Assembly: GCA_922989275.2 (NCBI GenBank)
Contig: OV277872.1
Location: forward strand, 33,645,619-33,709,618
DNA from: Gari tellinella
Taxonomy: Eukaryota > Mollusca > Bivalvia > Cardiida > Psammobiidae
DNA: 64,000 nt
Reading direction: 5' to 3'
In this document: piece after piece, positions 45,904-55,899 of the stretch
Numbering within the stretch: the stretch's first letter is position 1
How the letters are laid out: every line of letters begins with the position of its first letter
The notes under the pieces: generated by a model
The model's input: only the letters and a program-made list of their open reading frames with translations
What the model was told of the DNA's origin: nothing
The model's database searches: none
Program-made: the position numbers and the translations under genes

Positions 45904-46676
45904 TTTTAGCTCACCTGGCACGAAGTGCCAAGGTGAGCTTTTAGGATCGCTGGATGTCCGTCGTCCGTCGTCTGTCGTCCGTTGTCCGTCCACAATTGCT
46001 CGTGAACACTCTAGCTACCACAAATTTCATTGGATCTTCATGAAAGTTTATGACAATGTTTGTCTTGATGAAATCTAGGTCAGTTTGAATGTGGGTCATG
46101 TCCGGTCAAAAACTAGGTCACTAGGTCAAATCATAGAAAAACCTTGTGAATACTCTTGAGGCAACAAATCTCATTTGATCTTGATGAAACTTGGTCAGAA
46201 TGTTTGTCTCATTAATATCTAAGTCAAGTTTTAATGTGGGTCATGTCCGGTTAAAAACTAGGTCACTAGGTCAAATCATAGAAAAACCTTGTGAACACTC
46301 TTGAGGCTACAAATCTCATTGGATCTTGATGAAACGTGGTCAGAATGTTTGTCTCATTAATATCTAGGTCAAGTTTGAATGTGGGTCATGTCCGGTCAAA
46401 AACTAGGTCACTAGGTCAAATCATAGAAAAACCTTGTTAACACTCTAGAGGCTACAAATCTCAATGGATCTTTATGAAATTTAGTCAAAATGTTTGCCTC
46501 ATTGATATCTAGGTGAAGTTCGAATGTGGGCCATGTCCGGTCAAAAACTAGGTCACTAGGTCAAAAAATAGAAAAACCTTGTTAACACTCTAGAGGCTAC
46601 AAATCTCAATGGATCCTAATGAATTTGGTCAGAATGAATGAATTGCTGAAAATGCCATATTTTACAGTGTTTACAC
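45904..46676 (+). mobile_element. HE element (CACCTGGCAC subfamily), 5' part, fused to another HE 3' part and split by the MULE
   Basis: TTTTTAGCTCACCTGGCACG hairpin start and four GGTCAAAAACTAGGTCACTA units. At about 46638 it changes abruptly to GAATTGCTGAAAATGCC of the CACCTGAGCTAG subfamily. The remainder lies at 57231-57539 beyond the MULE. The hybrid looks like recombination between two HE subfamilies before the MULE arrived. Confidence 0.65.
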
Positions 46677-46685
46677 TCTTGCAAC
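46677..46685. other. Left target-site duplication of the MULE
   Basis: TCTTGCAAC, repeated exactly at 57222-57230. Confidence 0.9.
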
Positions 46686-47530
46686 GGGTGTGGGTAAAAT
46701 ACTGACGGATTCTACTGACGAGTTAAAACAAGAACAAAACGCTGACCAGTTAAGTTATATAGGCTTTTCTCGATTCTACTGACGACAAAGAATGAGAACG
46801 AATATCACTGACACTATGTAAACGTATAGGAAAGTGGCTGACCACAATAGATCTGAATAAATTAGAACATTAATTGAAATTATTAAAATCAAAATATCTA
46901 ATATAATAGTAGATTAAATATCTGTCAAAAAAAAAATTTAAAAATTTGAAAAAAAATTTAAATCAAGGTTTAAGAAGTTAAATGGTATTTTTTGGGTTTT
47001 TTTTGGTTTGTTATATAAACACGTGATTTTAAAAATGAATTTAAAATTTAAAAATTAATTTTTTTTTTTTTAATATTTATCTAGATAAAGATATAGATCT
47101 AGAATTATAGAATCCATATTAATTTATAAGTGTATAACAAATTCTAAAATAGTTTGAAATAGCTGAAAACGGAGTTGCTGACCAGTTGAAACAAGAACAA
47201 AACGCTGACCAGTTAAGTTATATAGGCTTTTCTCGATTCTACTGACGACATAGAATGAGAACGAATATCACTGACACTATGTAAACGTATAGGAAAGTGG
47301 CTGACCACAATGGATCTGAATAAATTAGAACATTAATTGAAGTTATTAAAATCAAAATATCTGATATAATTATAGATTAAATATCTGTCAAATTTTTTTT
47401 TTAAAAATTTAAAAAAAATTTTAAATCAAGGTTTAAGAAGTTATATGTTTTTTTGTTATATATACACTTGATGAATGTTAAGCCATGAATTTAAAAATTA
47501 ATTTATGGCTTAATTTATAAGTGTAAAATA
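46686..47530 (+). repeat. MULE left terminal inverted repeat plus a second internal copy
   Basis: The terminal copy spans about 46686-47180. A second copy of its GCTGACCAGTTAAGTTATAT...GGAAAGTGGCTGACCACAAT segment begins at about 47178 and runs to about 47530. Confidence 0.85.
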
Positions 47531-47581
47531 AATTTTATAAAAGTTAAAGTAAAAGAAAATTTCAATACATTATTGAGTCGT

Positions 47582-47587
47582 TTTATT
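47582..47587 (-). terminator. Candidate polyadenylation signal for the MULE transcript
   Basis: AATAAA on the minus strand, about 480 nt downstream of the transposase stop and before the left subterminal repeats. Confidence 0.35.
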
Positions 47588-48065
47588 ACATTAAATAAAA
47601 GTTCTAAATAATGTCTTGCCATTACTTTATTCATTTAAAAATATGTTTTGAAAGCATCCGCTACACAATAAATTGTGTACCCAAGACTCGGGATCGTGGA
47701 CCCTGCTTTCATGAGCCTCATAATTTTGAATTTTGGTGGCACGTATATTAATAATATTAAATAGCCACTTACCAAAAAAAGCCAAAATGCAATATCGCCG
47801 AAAAAGTCAATCTCAATGAAAGTAAAATGGTCGTTATTTGTCTTTTCGCACATAGGATCCAATCAGAAAAAATATACTGTGTTTATCGGCCGCCTATCTC
47901 TATTGTGGGCGTGTCCTAATGTGTGACCGATTGAATGTAACACCCTGCTGTTAATTGGTGTACCTGTTTATTAAGAGTTTAGCTAATTGATACGGTATGG
48001 TCGGTTTAATCTGACACGTTGTTGTTTTATTGTGGTTCTGAACTACTTACTTAAAGATAAAAGGA

Positions 48066-50447
48066 TTATTTACAGAGTTCGCACACAAACTCGATACTGG
48101 TAGTCGATATATCAGCTGGAGCATTAACGCATGAATAGTGAAACCAAAGATCACAAATAGTACATAGCACCATATTCTCAACACATTCTGGTAAATTACA
48201 TATGCAGTATGTATCGATAATAATCTTGTGCATTTTATTTTGCCTTCTTCCACTGATTGTTTTTTCAGTTGACGGAAATTCGGATATTTCGTTTTTCTCG
48301 AAACAGTGGAATAGATGACTACGTAGCTTGCTTGTATCGTAAATAACATCAAAACAGAGTGATTTTCGGAAGCAATAGGAAGTTAAAAATGCTATCGCGT
48401 ACAGACCACAATCGATACTGTTATTTTGTTTCATCACTACCGGCATTTGTATATGGATAGATTTATCATTCCGGCCATATAATTGCGCAAGTTGGATTTT
48501 TAATCCGTTTGGAATTAGTTTGTCGTTTTTCCTGCTTTCTGTACCTAAACTATCTAAAAGATATATTACATTTTTATGATAAATTGAAGAAACCCAATGA
48601 TCATGATGGTTATGGTGAATCTGGCACGCGGGAGAATCAACCCTTTCGAATGGAACGGCCATATGCCATTTTTTAGTTGATTCGTTATAAACAGGTACAG
48701 TATCGGTGTATTGAAAACCGTTTATGTTTTTACCGAATTGATTTCTGAGGAGTATGTTGACAGCCTCCATGTGATTGGAATTTAATTTACGGTTATTTAA
48801 CAAGTCTTCTCTATCGTCTGTAGTGAGTTTTAAATTTTCCAACCAATATTGACACTCTATGTGTTTTATTTCTGAGCAAAGTTCTAAATCAATCAAGTCG
48901 TCATTAATTGAATCACTCAAATCTAATTTCGGTGTTTTTACGTAATTGTTTGCGTCGTCTTTAAATTGTAATTTCCTCTTTTTACCAGTACTTTTAGGGG
49001 TTTTGCGCTTAATCGGCCTATCTTTAAGTATTGATCTTGGTGTAGATTTGCCGTAATTAATTTTTTTCCTTGTTTTTTCAACAGTGTCTCTATTTTTTAC
49101 AGTGTTTTTAATCGTGGGCGTATCAAAAGTTTCTTCCAAACATCGAGTTTTTACAGCCGAATCTGGCGCAGGGTTAATAGAAATATCTCCATCCCTATCC
49201 CCACGGCGTCCCTTCTTTGTACCAATTTGTTTTTGACTTTTTGTGCGACCGTTTTTCTGTAATTGAGTTAAGTTATATACTTTTTTACCACTACCAACCT
49301 CCATACCAATCGATAACTTTGCTGCTATTATATGATAGCATGTCGCTGTCGAAGGACATTGACATTTTTCTGTGGGAAATAATGTTACCGCATACTTTTT
49401 GTTATTTGACCCTTTAACCATAAATGAGCCCATTTCTGGCACTAAGACTATGGCATTATCGGCGATAGTTTTACACGCTAAAGAAATTTGTGATCTGTTC
49501 TCTAATATTGGATTATTTGGCAATTCATCGTTAGAAATATCTTTTTCAGTATCGTTGCTTACTTTTTCTACATTTTTTTTAATGTCGTTTTCTTCGATTT
49601 TCTTTTCTTCTGATAAGTCACTGAGAATTTTATCTAGTTCCCCCTTCACTAATGCTACAATTTTGTCTGGATGACATGTATTCTTTGGTAAAACAATTGT
49701 TTCTGGGTCGCGTGCCGCATATGAATATTCTTTTAGCAGAGTTAATTCGTTTATAGAACAGAAACCCCTCATAATTTCCGAAACATCGTTTATTTGAATG
49801 TAATTGAAGAACAGGATCATGTTATCTATTGGTAGTTTTTCATCTAGCAAACGTTTAATTTTTGCATTAAGACTTTCAACGGGATTGTTAGTGATTCCAG
49901 AGTATGAGTTATAAATACCTTTTTCTTCCAAAAGCCAGCGACCCGCATTGTTTTTAATAGTATCATATAGATTAATTTCAAAATATTCAACGAAAGCTTG
50001 ACTCCAAGAATCTTTCATGCTACTCAATTTTTCTTCAAAAATTTCAACACTTTCGCTTTTCATTAAATCGCGCACTTGCATGTCATAAACCCTTTTGTCG
50101 TCAACAAGACCCTTTTTCTTCGATACCCAGTGTTTTACGTCTCTAAAAATGTGGTTCCAGCAAACAAGTAGTTGTGCATTGGGCAGTTTTTCTCTGAAAG
50201 CATTTAGTATACCGGTTTCCCTGTCACTGATAACTGAAAAATTACCTTCAGCGAACTTAGGTATTTTCGATTTTAATAAATCTACAAAATTTTCATGACA
50301 CTTTTGAAATTTTCGCTCATGCAACATATAGGCCGCCGCTAGAGTAGGCTTTTCTTTAAACATTGGATGTTGAAAACAAATTATGGAAACGTAAAAATCA
50401 CCCAAATCGAATGTCGTGTCATAGTAGAACTGTATATCAATCTTCAT
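48066..50447 (-). CDS. MULE transposase with SWIM finger, Ulp1-type protease and PHD finger (793 aa)
   Basis: Reads from ATG 50447, which directly follows an acceptor-like TTTTGCAG, to TAA at 48066. Domains in order: a MULE DDE transposase with YYDTTFDLGDFYVS (D10), SDRETGI (D75), CWNHI and NNPVESLN (E191); a SWIM zinc finger CxC-x5-CxH (C362, C364, C370, H372); a basic, low-complexity linker (about 395-500); a C48/Ulp1-SENP-like cysteine protease with HDHW (H617), LLDSLG (D632) and QNNSIDCG (Q674, C680); and a C4HC3 PHD finger (C748, C750, C762, C765, H770, C773, C789, C792). The transposase would cut and join element ends in the nucleus. The protease resembles enzymes that cleave SUMO-like modifiers, and the PHD probably reads chromatin. 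All key residues are intact and the frame is uninterrupted. The frame stays open upstream to 51149, but that part is a shadow of the repeat array. Confidence 0.88.
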   Translation of the reverse strand: MKIDIQFYYDTTFDLGDFYVSIICFQHPMFKEKPTLAAAYMLHERKFQKCHENFVDLLKSKIPKFAEGNFSVISDRETGILNAFREKLPNAQLLVCWNHIFRDVKHWVSKKKGLVDDKRVYDMQVRDLMKSESVEIFEEKLSSMKDSWSQAFVEYFEINLYDTIKNNAGRWLLEEKGIYNSYSGITNNPVESLNAKIKRLLDEKLPIDNMILFFNYIQINDVSEIMRGFCSINELTLLKEYSYAARDPETIVLPKNTCHPDKIVALVKGELDKILSDLSEEKKIEENDIKKNVEKVSNDTEKDISNDELPNNPILENRSQISLACKTIADNAIVLVPEMGSFMVKGSNNKKYAVTLFPTEKCQCPSTATCYHIIAAKLSIGMEVGSGKKVYNLTQLQKNGRTKSQKQIGTKKGRRGDRDGDISINPAPDSAVKTRCLEETFDTPTIKNTVKNRDTVEKTRKKINYGKSTPRSILKDRPIKRKTPKSTGKKRKLQFKDDANNYVKTPKLDLSDSINDDLIDLELCSEIKHIECQYWLENLKLTTDDREDLLNNRKLNSNHMEAVNILLRNQFGKNINGFQYTDTVPVYNESTKKWHMAVPFERVDSPACQIHHNHHDHWVSSIYHKNVIYLLDSLGTESRKNDKLIPNGLKIQLAQLYGRNDKSIHIQMPVVMKQNNSIDCGLYAIAFLTSYCFRKSLCFDVIYDTSKLRSHLFHCFEKNEISEFPSTEKTISGRRQNKMHKIIIDTYCICNLPECVENMVLCTICDLWFHYSCVNAPADISTTSIEFVCELCK

Positions 50448-50465
50448 CTGCAAAAGTCTATTTAC

Positions 50466-51030
50466 TTCAGCCAAAATCAGACTGTACCTGACCTGCGGCA
50501 GACTCAGTGGCAGTATGTTTCTTGCGAGAAGAAACAGACTGACGCTGACCTGCAGACCCAGACTCAGTGACAGTCTGTTTCTTGCGAGAAGAAACAGACT
50601 GTACCTGACCTGCAGACCCAGACTCAGTGACAGTCTGTTTCTTGCGAGAAGAAACAGACTGACGCTGACCTGCAGACCCAGACTCAGTGGCAGTCTGTTT
50701 CTTGCGAGAAGAAACAGACTGACGCTGACCTGCAGACCCAGACTCAGTGACAGTCTGTTTCTTGCGAGAAGAAACAGACTGTACCTGACCTGCGGCAGAC
50801 TCAGTGGCAGTCTGTTTCTTGCGAGAAGAAGCAGACTGACGCTGACCTGCAGACCCAGACTCAGTGACAGGCTGTTTCTTGCGAGAAGAAACAGACTGAC
50901 GCTGACCTGCAGACCCAGACTCAGTGACAGGCTGTTTCTTGCGAGAAGAAACAGACTGACGCTGACCTGTAGACCCAGACTCAGGTGCAGAATGTTTCTT
51001 ACGATAAGAAACATACTGCCACTGACCTGG
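50466..51030 (-). repeat. 60-bp coding minisatellite, about nine units
   Basis: Units of 60 bp (two lack 3 bp) with the plus-strand signature CTGTTTCTTGCGAGAAGAAA + CAGACTG + ACGCTGACCTGCAGACC. Lengths are multiples of three, so the SGNH frame is preserved. It codes for 20-residue units rich in Ser, Gln and Lys-Lys. All three forward and reverse open frames here are by-products of the repeat. Confidence 0.9.
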
Positions 51031-54000
51031 GTCAGACACAGACACAGACACAGACACGGGCGCAGAACCACAAACAACCACAGATCCGGACGTTCTTCGC
51101 GGCACTGATTCTGGTACTGATGCACGAACAGATGAAATATCTGAAGCACAAGGAAAATCAGATCGAAGATCGACCTGTTCCTTCAATGCTTCGGAATATA
51201 ACTTCGGAACATGCATCAGTACAGTATCAGACTGCAAAGAACTCACGGGTCCAACAGAACGGAAAGGCACAACAGACTCGACGTTCTCGGTGACGGGAGC
51301 AAGAGAACGGACAGACACAACAGAGACGGTTGCACGAGCGCAGTTGCGAACTGATACCTCAACGTTTTCTACAAACGTTTCATTACCATGCAAACTGAGG
51401 TGCAGACCGTCCCGGCTCAGAAGTCCTCGATTCACACCTACAAAACCAGAGAATAATGTTAGCAGTTGATTTATACAGAAGATTTTACATGAGTACTCAT
51501 TGTTTATCCCTTTACCCAATAACCCGTTTAAAACATTAAATACAGGTGATCACTTAAAGCAGGTTCAATCTGCTTTACTTTCAGCCTGCTTTAAACTACC
51601 ATGTGCTAGGCAGATTCTGCTTTACTTTCAGTCTGCTTTAAACTATCATCTGCCATATTTGTTATGGAACTATTTTCTTTTGGAGGATGAATAAAATGAA
51701 TGCGCTAAAAGTCGCTTCTATAAGGGAAAGGGTTATCATGTTAATTCCAGTCAATGTCATTTTGTAAAATGTATCTCGTATGAATTCGTTACATGTAATT
51801 AAATAACTTACCAAACGTAGTGTGAAACTGCGTATGTGGAATGACTTCCACTCCGTCCATGCCACTGGCATAGTGGCGCAACATCCCGTTCACCTCACTG
51901 GCCTCCCGATTCCAACGCTGCAGCCTCCCCTCATCTACAACACTTCCAGGGAAACAGTTCTGTGCGCATGGCAGAATCTCAGACACCAGAATTGTTGAGC
52001 TGTAACACAAGAAGCAGTAAACTGTAATTCGCATGTTTATCCCTTTACCTTATAGCCTTTTTCTACTTTTAAAAATTGGAAATTGCTTAAAGCAGATTGA
52101 AAGTAAAGCACAATGCGCCTGAAGGCGCATTGTTTTATTTTCAGCCTGCTTTATGCTACATGGAGCTTATTTACGGAATTCCTTTATTCCTCCAATGAAG
52201 AAAAAAACTCTGCTTTACTTTCAATGACTGCTGCATATTTGAGATTTTATCTACATTACATTATACGCGTGGGAATCTCAGACACCAGAATTGTTGAGCT
52301 GTAACACAAGAAGCAGTGAACTGTAATTCGCACGTTTATCCCTTTACCTTATAGCCTTTTTCTACTTTTAAAAATTGGAAACTGCTTAAAGCAGATTGAA
52401 AGTGAAGCACAAAGCGCCTAAAGGCGCATTGTTTTATTTTCAGCCTGCTTTATGCTACATGGAGCTTATTTACGGAATTCCTTTATTCCTCCAATGAAGA
52501 AAAAAACTCTGCTTTACTTTCAATGACTGTTGCATATTTGAGATTTTCTCTACATTACATTATACGCGTGGGGTTGTTTGTTGTTAATTTTAGTTAACTG
52601 AAGCAAATGTTTGCAACTATAGGTAGTTATGCGTATGTGTGTGATTTTTAGTATGTACTTTTTTTTTACCTTGGGGAACAGTAATAAACCAGATCACACA
52701 ACTCCTCAATATCTCCCATCACCTTTGCTGGCCTTCCTCTTCCAATGTCGTTGGCACCAACGACTAACACAACAACCTGAAACCAAAAAAAAGTGTCATT
52801 TTTTTCTTATATCGCCACATTTAAAAGGCCGTAACTGACATTTTATCAGAAATTGACTTTTTTACATTTTCCATTTCTAATTCAGCTGTATCAACTTATG
52901 TTAAAATATCTAACTTATATTCAAATAGGCTTTTAAGATAAGGGCAAATTCTGCTTACTTTTAACCTGCTTTAGGTGGTCACCTATCTTCAAACTAGAAA
53001 CAAGCTATGGGTAAATGGGTTTCTTCTTCTTTAAATTTCAAATGTTTGAACTGTTATTAGAACAGATAAATAGCGATAATTATGAATATCGAACAGTCAA
53101 TCAGCTAGGACAGTGGTCAGACGCCGATTTTCTCGGCGTCTGTGCATTATCCAAGCTGCCTGTAATTTTTATTTCACCGGGATAAAGCAATGAAGATGTT
53201 AATATTACAACAGTGAGGTTGCACTAAGTAATTTATAACTATATTATATTTGCGCTGATATAAATAGGTTGATATCCAGAAGAGATCTTAATCAAAACTG
53301 TTTGACACTCGATTGTTTTACCACTTACAATAACTGTGCTGTCATATATCTAATTCTAAAGTTCAGCTTTAGCAAAGTTTCCTTTTAACATTCTAATCGC
53401 AATTAGAACAATAACAATATAGCCTATAGTCTAGGCCCTAGTAAACTCTAAATATTGTCTCGTGTCACTGACGGACACGTGGTTTAATGGGCCGAGACAA
53501 TTATAGGTATAGGGCGTGGCTTATGAAGTAGATTTATTTGGATTGGTTGAGAGATTTAATAGGATAAACCTGATGAATGTATCGTGTTGCTGACGAATTA
53601 ATATGAGTTTTGTTTGTGATTATTTTATTTCTTTGTTTTAACTTTTTGTTTTTTGATTTTTTAAATAATAATTGAGTTTCGTAGTTCGTTTGCAAAATAA
53701 ATAGCATTACTTAGATTCAGTAATTCTCGCAAAACTTTCGTATCGCACTTTTGTTAAAAAAATAGTCATATATTAACTTTAACTTAAACCTTCAAAATTT
53801 AACTGTAAATGCTGAAAGAATTGTAAAACTAATACCAAAAATAATCGGGTATAATAATAACTAGCAATAAAAATAATGTTGCCTTTTTATTAATTACTAC
53901 ATATAAAGGGGGTATTTTGAAATCTATTTATGCTTGCTTGAAACTTGTATGCTTGCTTGAAACCCTATGGTGAGACTACTCATTATCTTCGTCTCAAAGG

Positions 54001-54991
54001 GACGATTCTGATAAGTAGTTACATCGTAGGATTTGGTGCTGAAATTATTATTATACCAGATTTATATAGCGCTCTTTTCACACGGGGGTTGTGCGTTCAA
54101 AAGCGCTTTACATGAAATAACATATATCTGGAGTCGTGATAACTACCGTAATTTGTTTAATTATACATGATTAGGAACAATTAACAATACTGAACATAAC
54201 AGAACAGAACACTCATTTTATTTGACTTGTACACAATATCCATCGTCAAACATGTATGTAATCTGAGTAATAAAGGAATTGTTCTGTTCTGTTCTACAAC
54301 TTTTATACAAACTGTTACGTCAATCAAGATGCTTATACATACCTATAACAATTTACATGATATACATAATTATTTATTATTCTTTGTCTCTGCTGGGAGA
54401 GTACAAACTTATTATCATACTATGTATTTAATTACGTTCATTAATTCCTTAAACAAAAAAGTTATTAATTACTATTGAACAATATTTACAATAATGCTTC
54501 TTAAAGCAAATGCTTCTTTAATAAACAAAGGCATAATTTAAACATTGAATGTTATATAAAATACAGTAGCTTTAACCGCTAAACAAACAAATATATCAGC
54601 TCAAATAACAGTATACCCTATCGATATGCAATCAAATAGAAGCTACGCAGTTACACTGTACCTCAACGTGTGGAGTAATATATTCGCACAGCGGGTGTTT
54701 TAAATGACACGTGTCTCACATACTAATCCTATTAGCAGAACAGAATAGAACAGAGCATACCGAAATGAAATTTTAAATGGGCCCCTCTGAATCTAACATA
54801 TTTAGTCAGTAATTTGCTACAATAATGTTAACATGTTTACTTACCGAGAAATAAGGAATGACTTCCTGAAGAACTTCTTCCTTCAAGAACTGTCTCGTGC
54901 GGTAGCCAGGATAAGCAAATACACTGAACTCCGCAGAGTCCAGGTACTCGGAAAAATACTTAACCTGGCTATGGCCGATGATCAAAGGCAT
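50467..54991 (-). CDS. Transposon-encoded SGNH (GDSL-like) hydrolase with C-terminal 20-residue repeats, 4 exons
   Basis: Exons on the minus strand: 54991-54845, 52776-52670, 51999-51812, 51437-50467, all GT..AG with matching phases, total 1413 nt (470 aa plus stop). Exon 1 opens MPLIIGHSQVKYFSEYL; GHS holds the presumed nucleophile (S8). Exon 2 gives VVVLVVGANDIGRG, the block III GxND motif. Exon 3 gives ILVSEILPCAQN. Exon 4 gives LLSRDGLHLSLHGN with the D157-x2-H160 pair typical of the family. Then follows a Ser/Val-rich stretch and about nine repeats of GQRQSVSSRKKQTVTESGSA. SGNH enzymes hydrolyse esters; SGNH domains occur in some LINE ORF1 proteins, but I do not know of one in a MULE. 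ATG 54991 is the first in frame after an upstream stop. It may be spliced to the transposase (see findings). Confidence 0.8.
51438..51811 (-). other. SGNH intron 3 carrying a family P element
   Basis: Intron between exons 3 and 4. A family P element occupies about 51505-51735 (TTTATCCCTTTACCCAATAA to AAGGGAAAGGGTTA), with the palindromic core partly duplicated. Confidence 0.6.
51977..52570 (-). repeat. ~297-bp tandem duplication spanning the SGNH exon 3 acceptor and a family P element
   Basis: The segment with TCTCAGACACCAGAATTGTT + GAGCTGTAACAC (51977 onward) recurs at about 52273 with the following family P copy. The duplicate contains the first ~23 nt of exon 3 and its CAG acceptor, making a decoy acceptor in intron 2. 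Confidence 0.75.
52900..53020 (-). mobile_element. Family P fragment in SGNH intron 1
   Basis: AATTCTGCTTACTTTTAACC to AACAAGCTATGGGTAAATGG; one half of the element. Confidence 0.45.
53021..54844 (-). other. SGNH intron 1, MULE internal sequence
   Basis: No exon fits between exons 1 and 2. A decayed family Q hairpin lies at about 53955-54130 (CCCTATGGTGAGACTACTCA paired with AGTAGTTACATCGTAGG). GAACAGAACA-type short repeats occur near 54200, 54285 and 54735. Confidence 0.5.
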
Positions 54992-55899
54992 CCTCAATTC
55001 CAAATGTGCAATTCACCGAAAAAAAACTCACAATAAAACACCCACAGTTATTTCACTTAGCACAGACTTATTCCAACACTCAAATCAAAGTATAATGAAG
55101 TTCACTAATATGGAGTTTATGCACAGAGATAATATGTAACGATTATCGATGTTAACACACGCAATACAAGAGCAATAATGATCGACAATTCAAGATTATA
55201 ATGCAAAGAGGGGATTTATCACACCTTTTGTTGGATTGTTGACAAACCACCAATCAAATTAAAGGCAGCATAATAATATTTTTAATTGATTACGCTCGAG
55301 CCTACACTACAAACTGCGACAAGTTTCCAAATAAATTAATCATTAATTAAGTGGTAATTACATCAAAGAAAAGAGCCGACAATTAACGGTAACCTTTAAT
55401 ATAGGAATGCCTTTACCTTTCAATATCAAACACTATATTAAAGTATTATCGACCTTTAGATTAGTACAAGTTAATACCTGATCAAACGCCAAGGAATTCG
55501 ATGATCTGGAACGTCATTTGAAACATGATCAAATTCAATCTTTAAATATAAATTCTTTGGTGATTCTATTTAATTTTAAATTGATGTAGATCTACACTTC
55601 AATGGCGAATGTATCTCATATGATATGTGAGTGTTAACCACAACTTTAGACCTTTTCCCACTTTATTAAAATTTGGCTTATAATTTTAAAAATTCCACTT
55701 TAATTTTGTAAGTAATAAAATAATTGTCAACATTTATTAATAAATGTATTAGATCTTTATATAGATCAATAATTAAATCGTAAAAATATTTATTCTTTTC
55801 TAACCTACGCATTAATAAATGAAAGATATTATTCTATTAAGTTAACAATAATAAATCACTGAAATAAAACTCGAGTAACACTTCTACTCGCGTAAAATG
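54992..55899 (-). other. Presumed 5' leader/promoter region of the MULE genes
   Basis: About 0.9 kb between the SGNH start codon and the subterminal repeats of the right end. It has no other reading frame. An in-frame stop lies 21 nt upstream of the ATG. No specific promoter element was identified. Confidence 0.4.

Noticed and set aside
47635..47862. Hydrophobic 75-residue minus-strand frame in the MULE 3' region
   Set aside because: Lies after the transposase stop; no family match and no clear way to be spliced or translated.
50515..51108. Plus-strand frame of LARRNRLTLTCRPRLSDS repeats
   Set aside because: Antisense by-product of the same coding minisatellite; no start context, domain or splice support.
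50448..51149. N-terminal 234 residues of the long minus-strand frame (Leu-rich LQVSVSLFLLARN repeats)
   Set aside because: It is the alternative reading of the 60-bp array. The SGNH frame through the same DNA joins properly spliced exons, and an acceptor lies just before ATG 50447.
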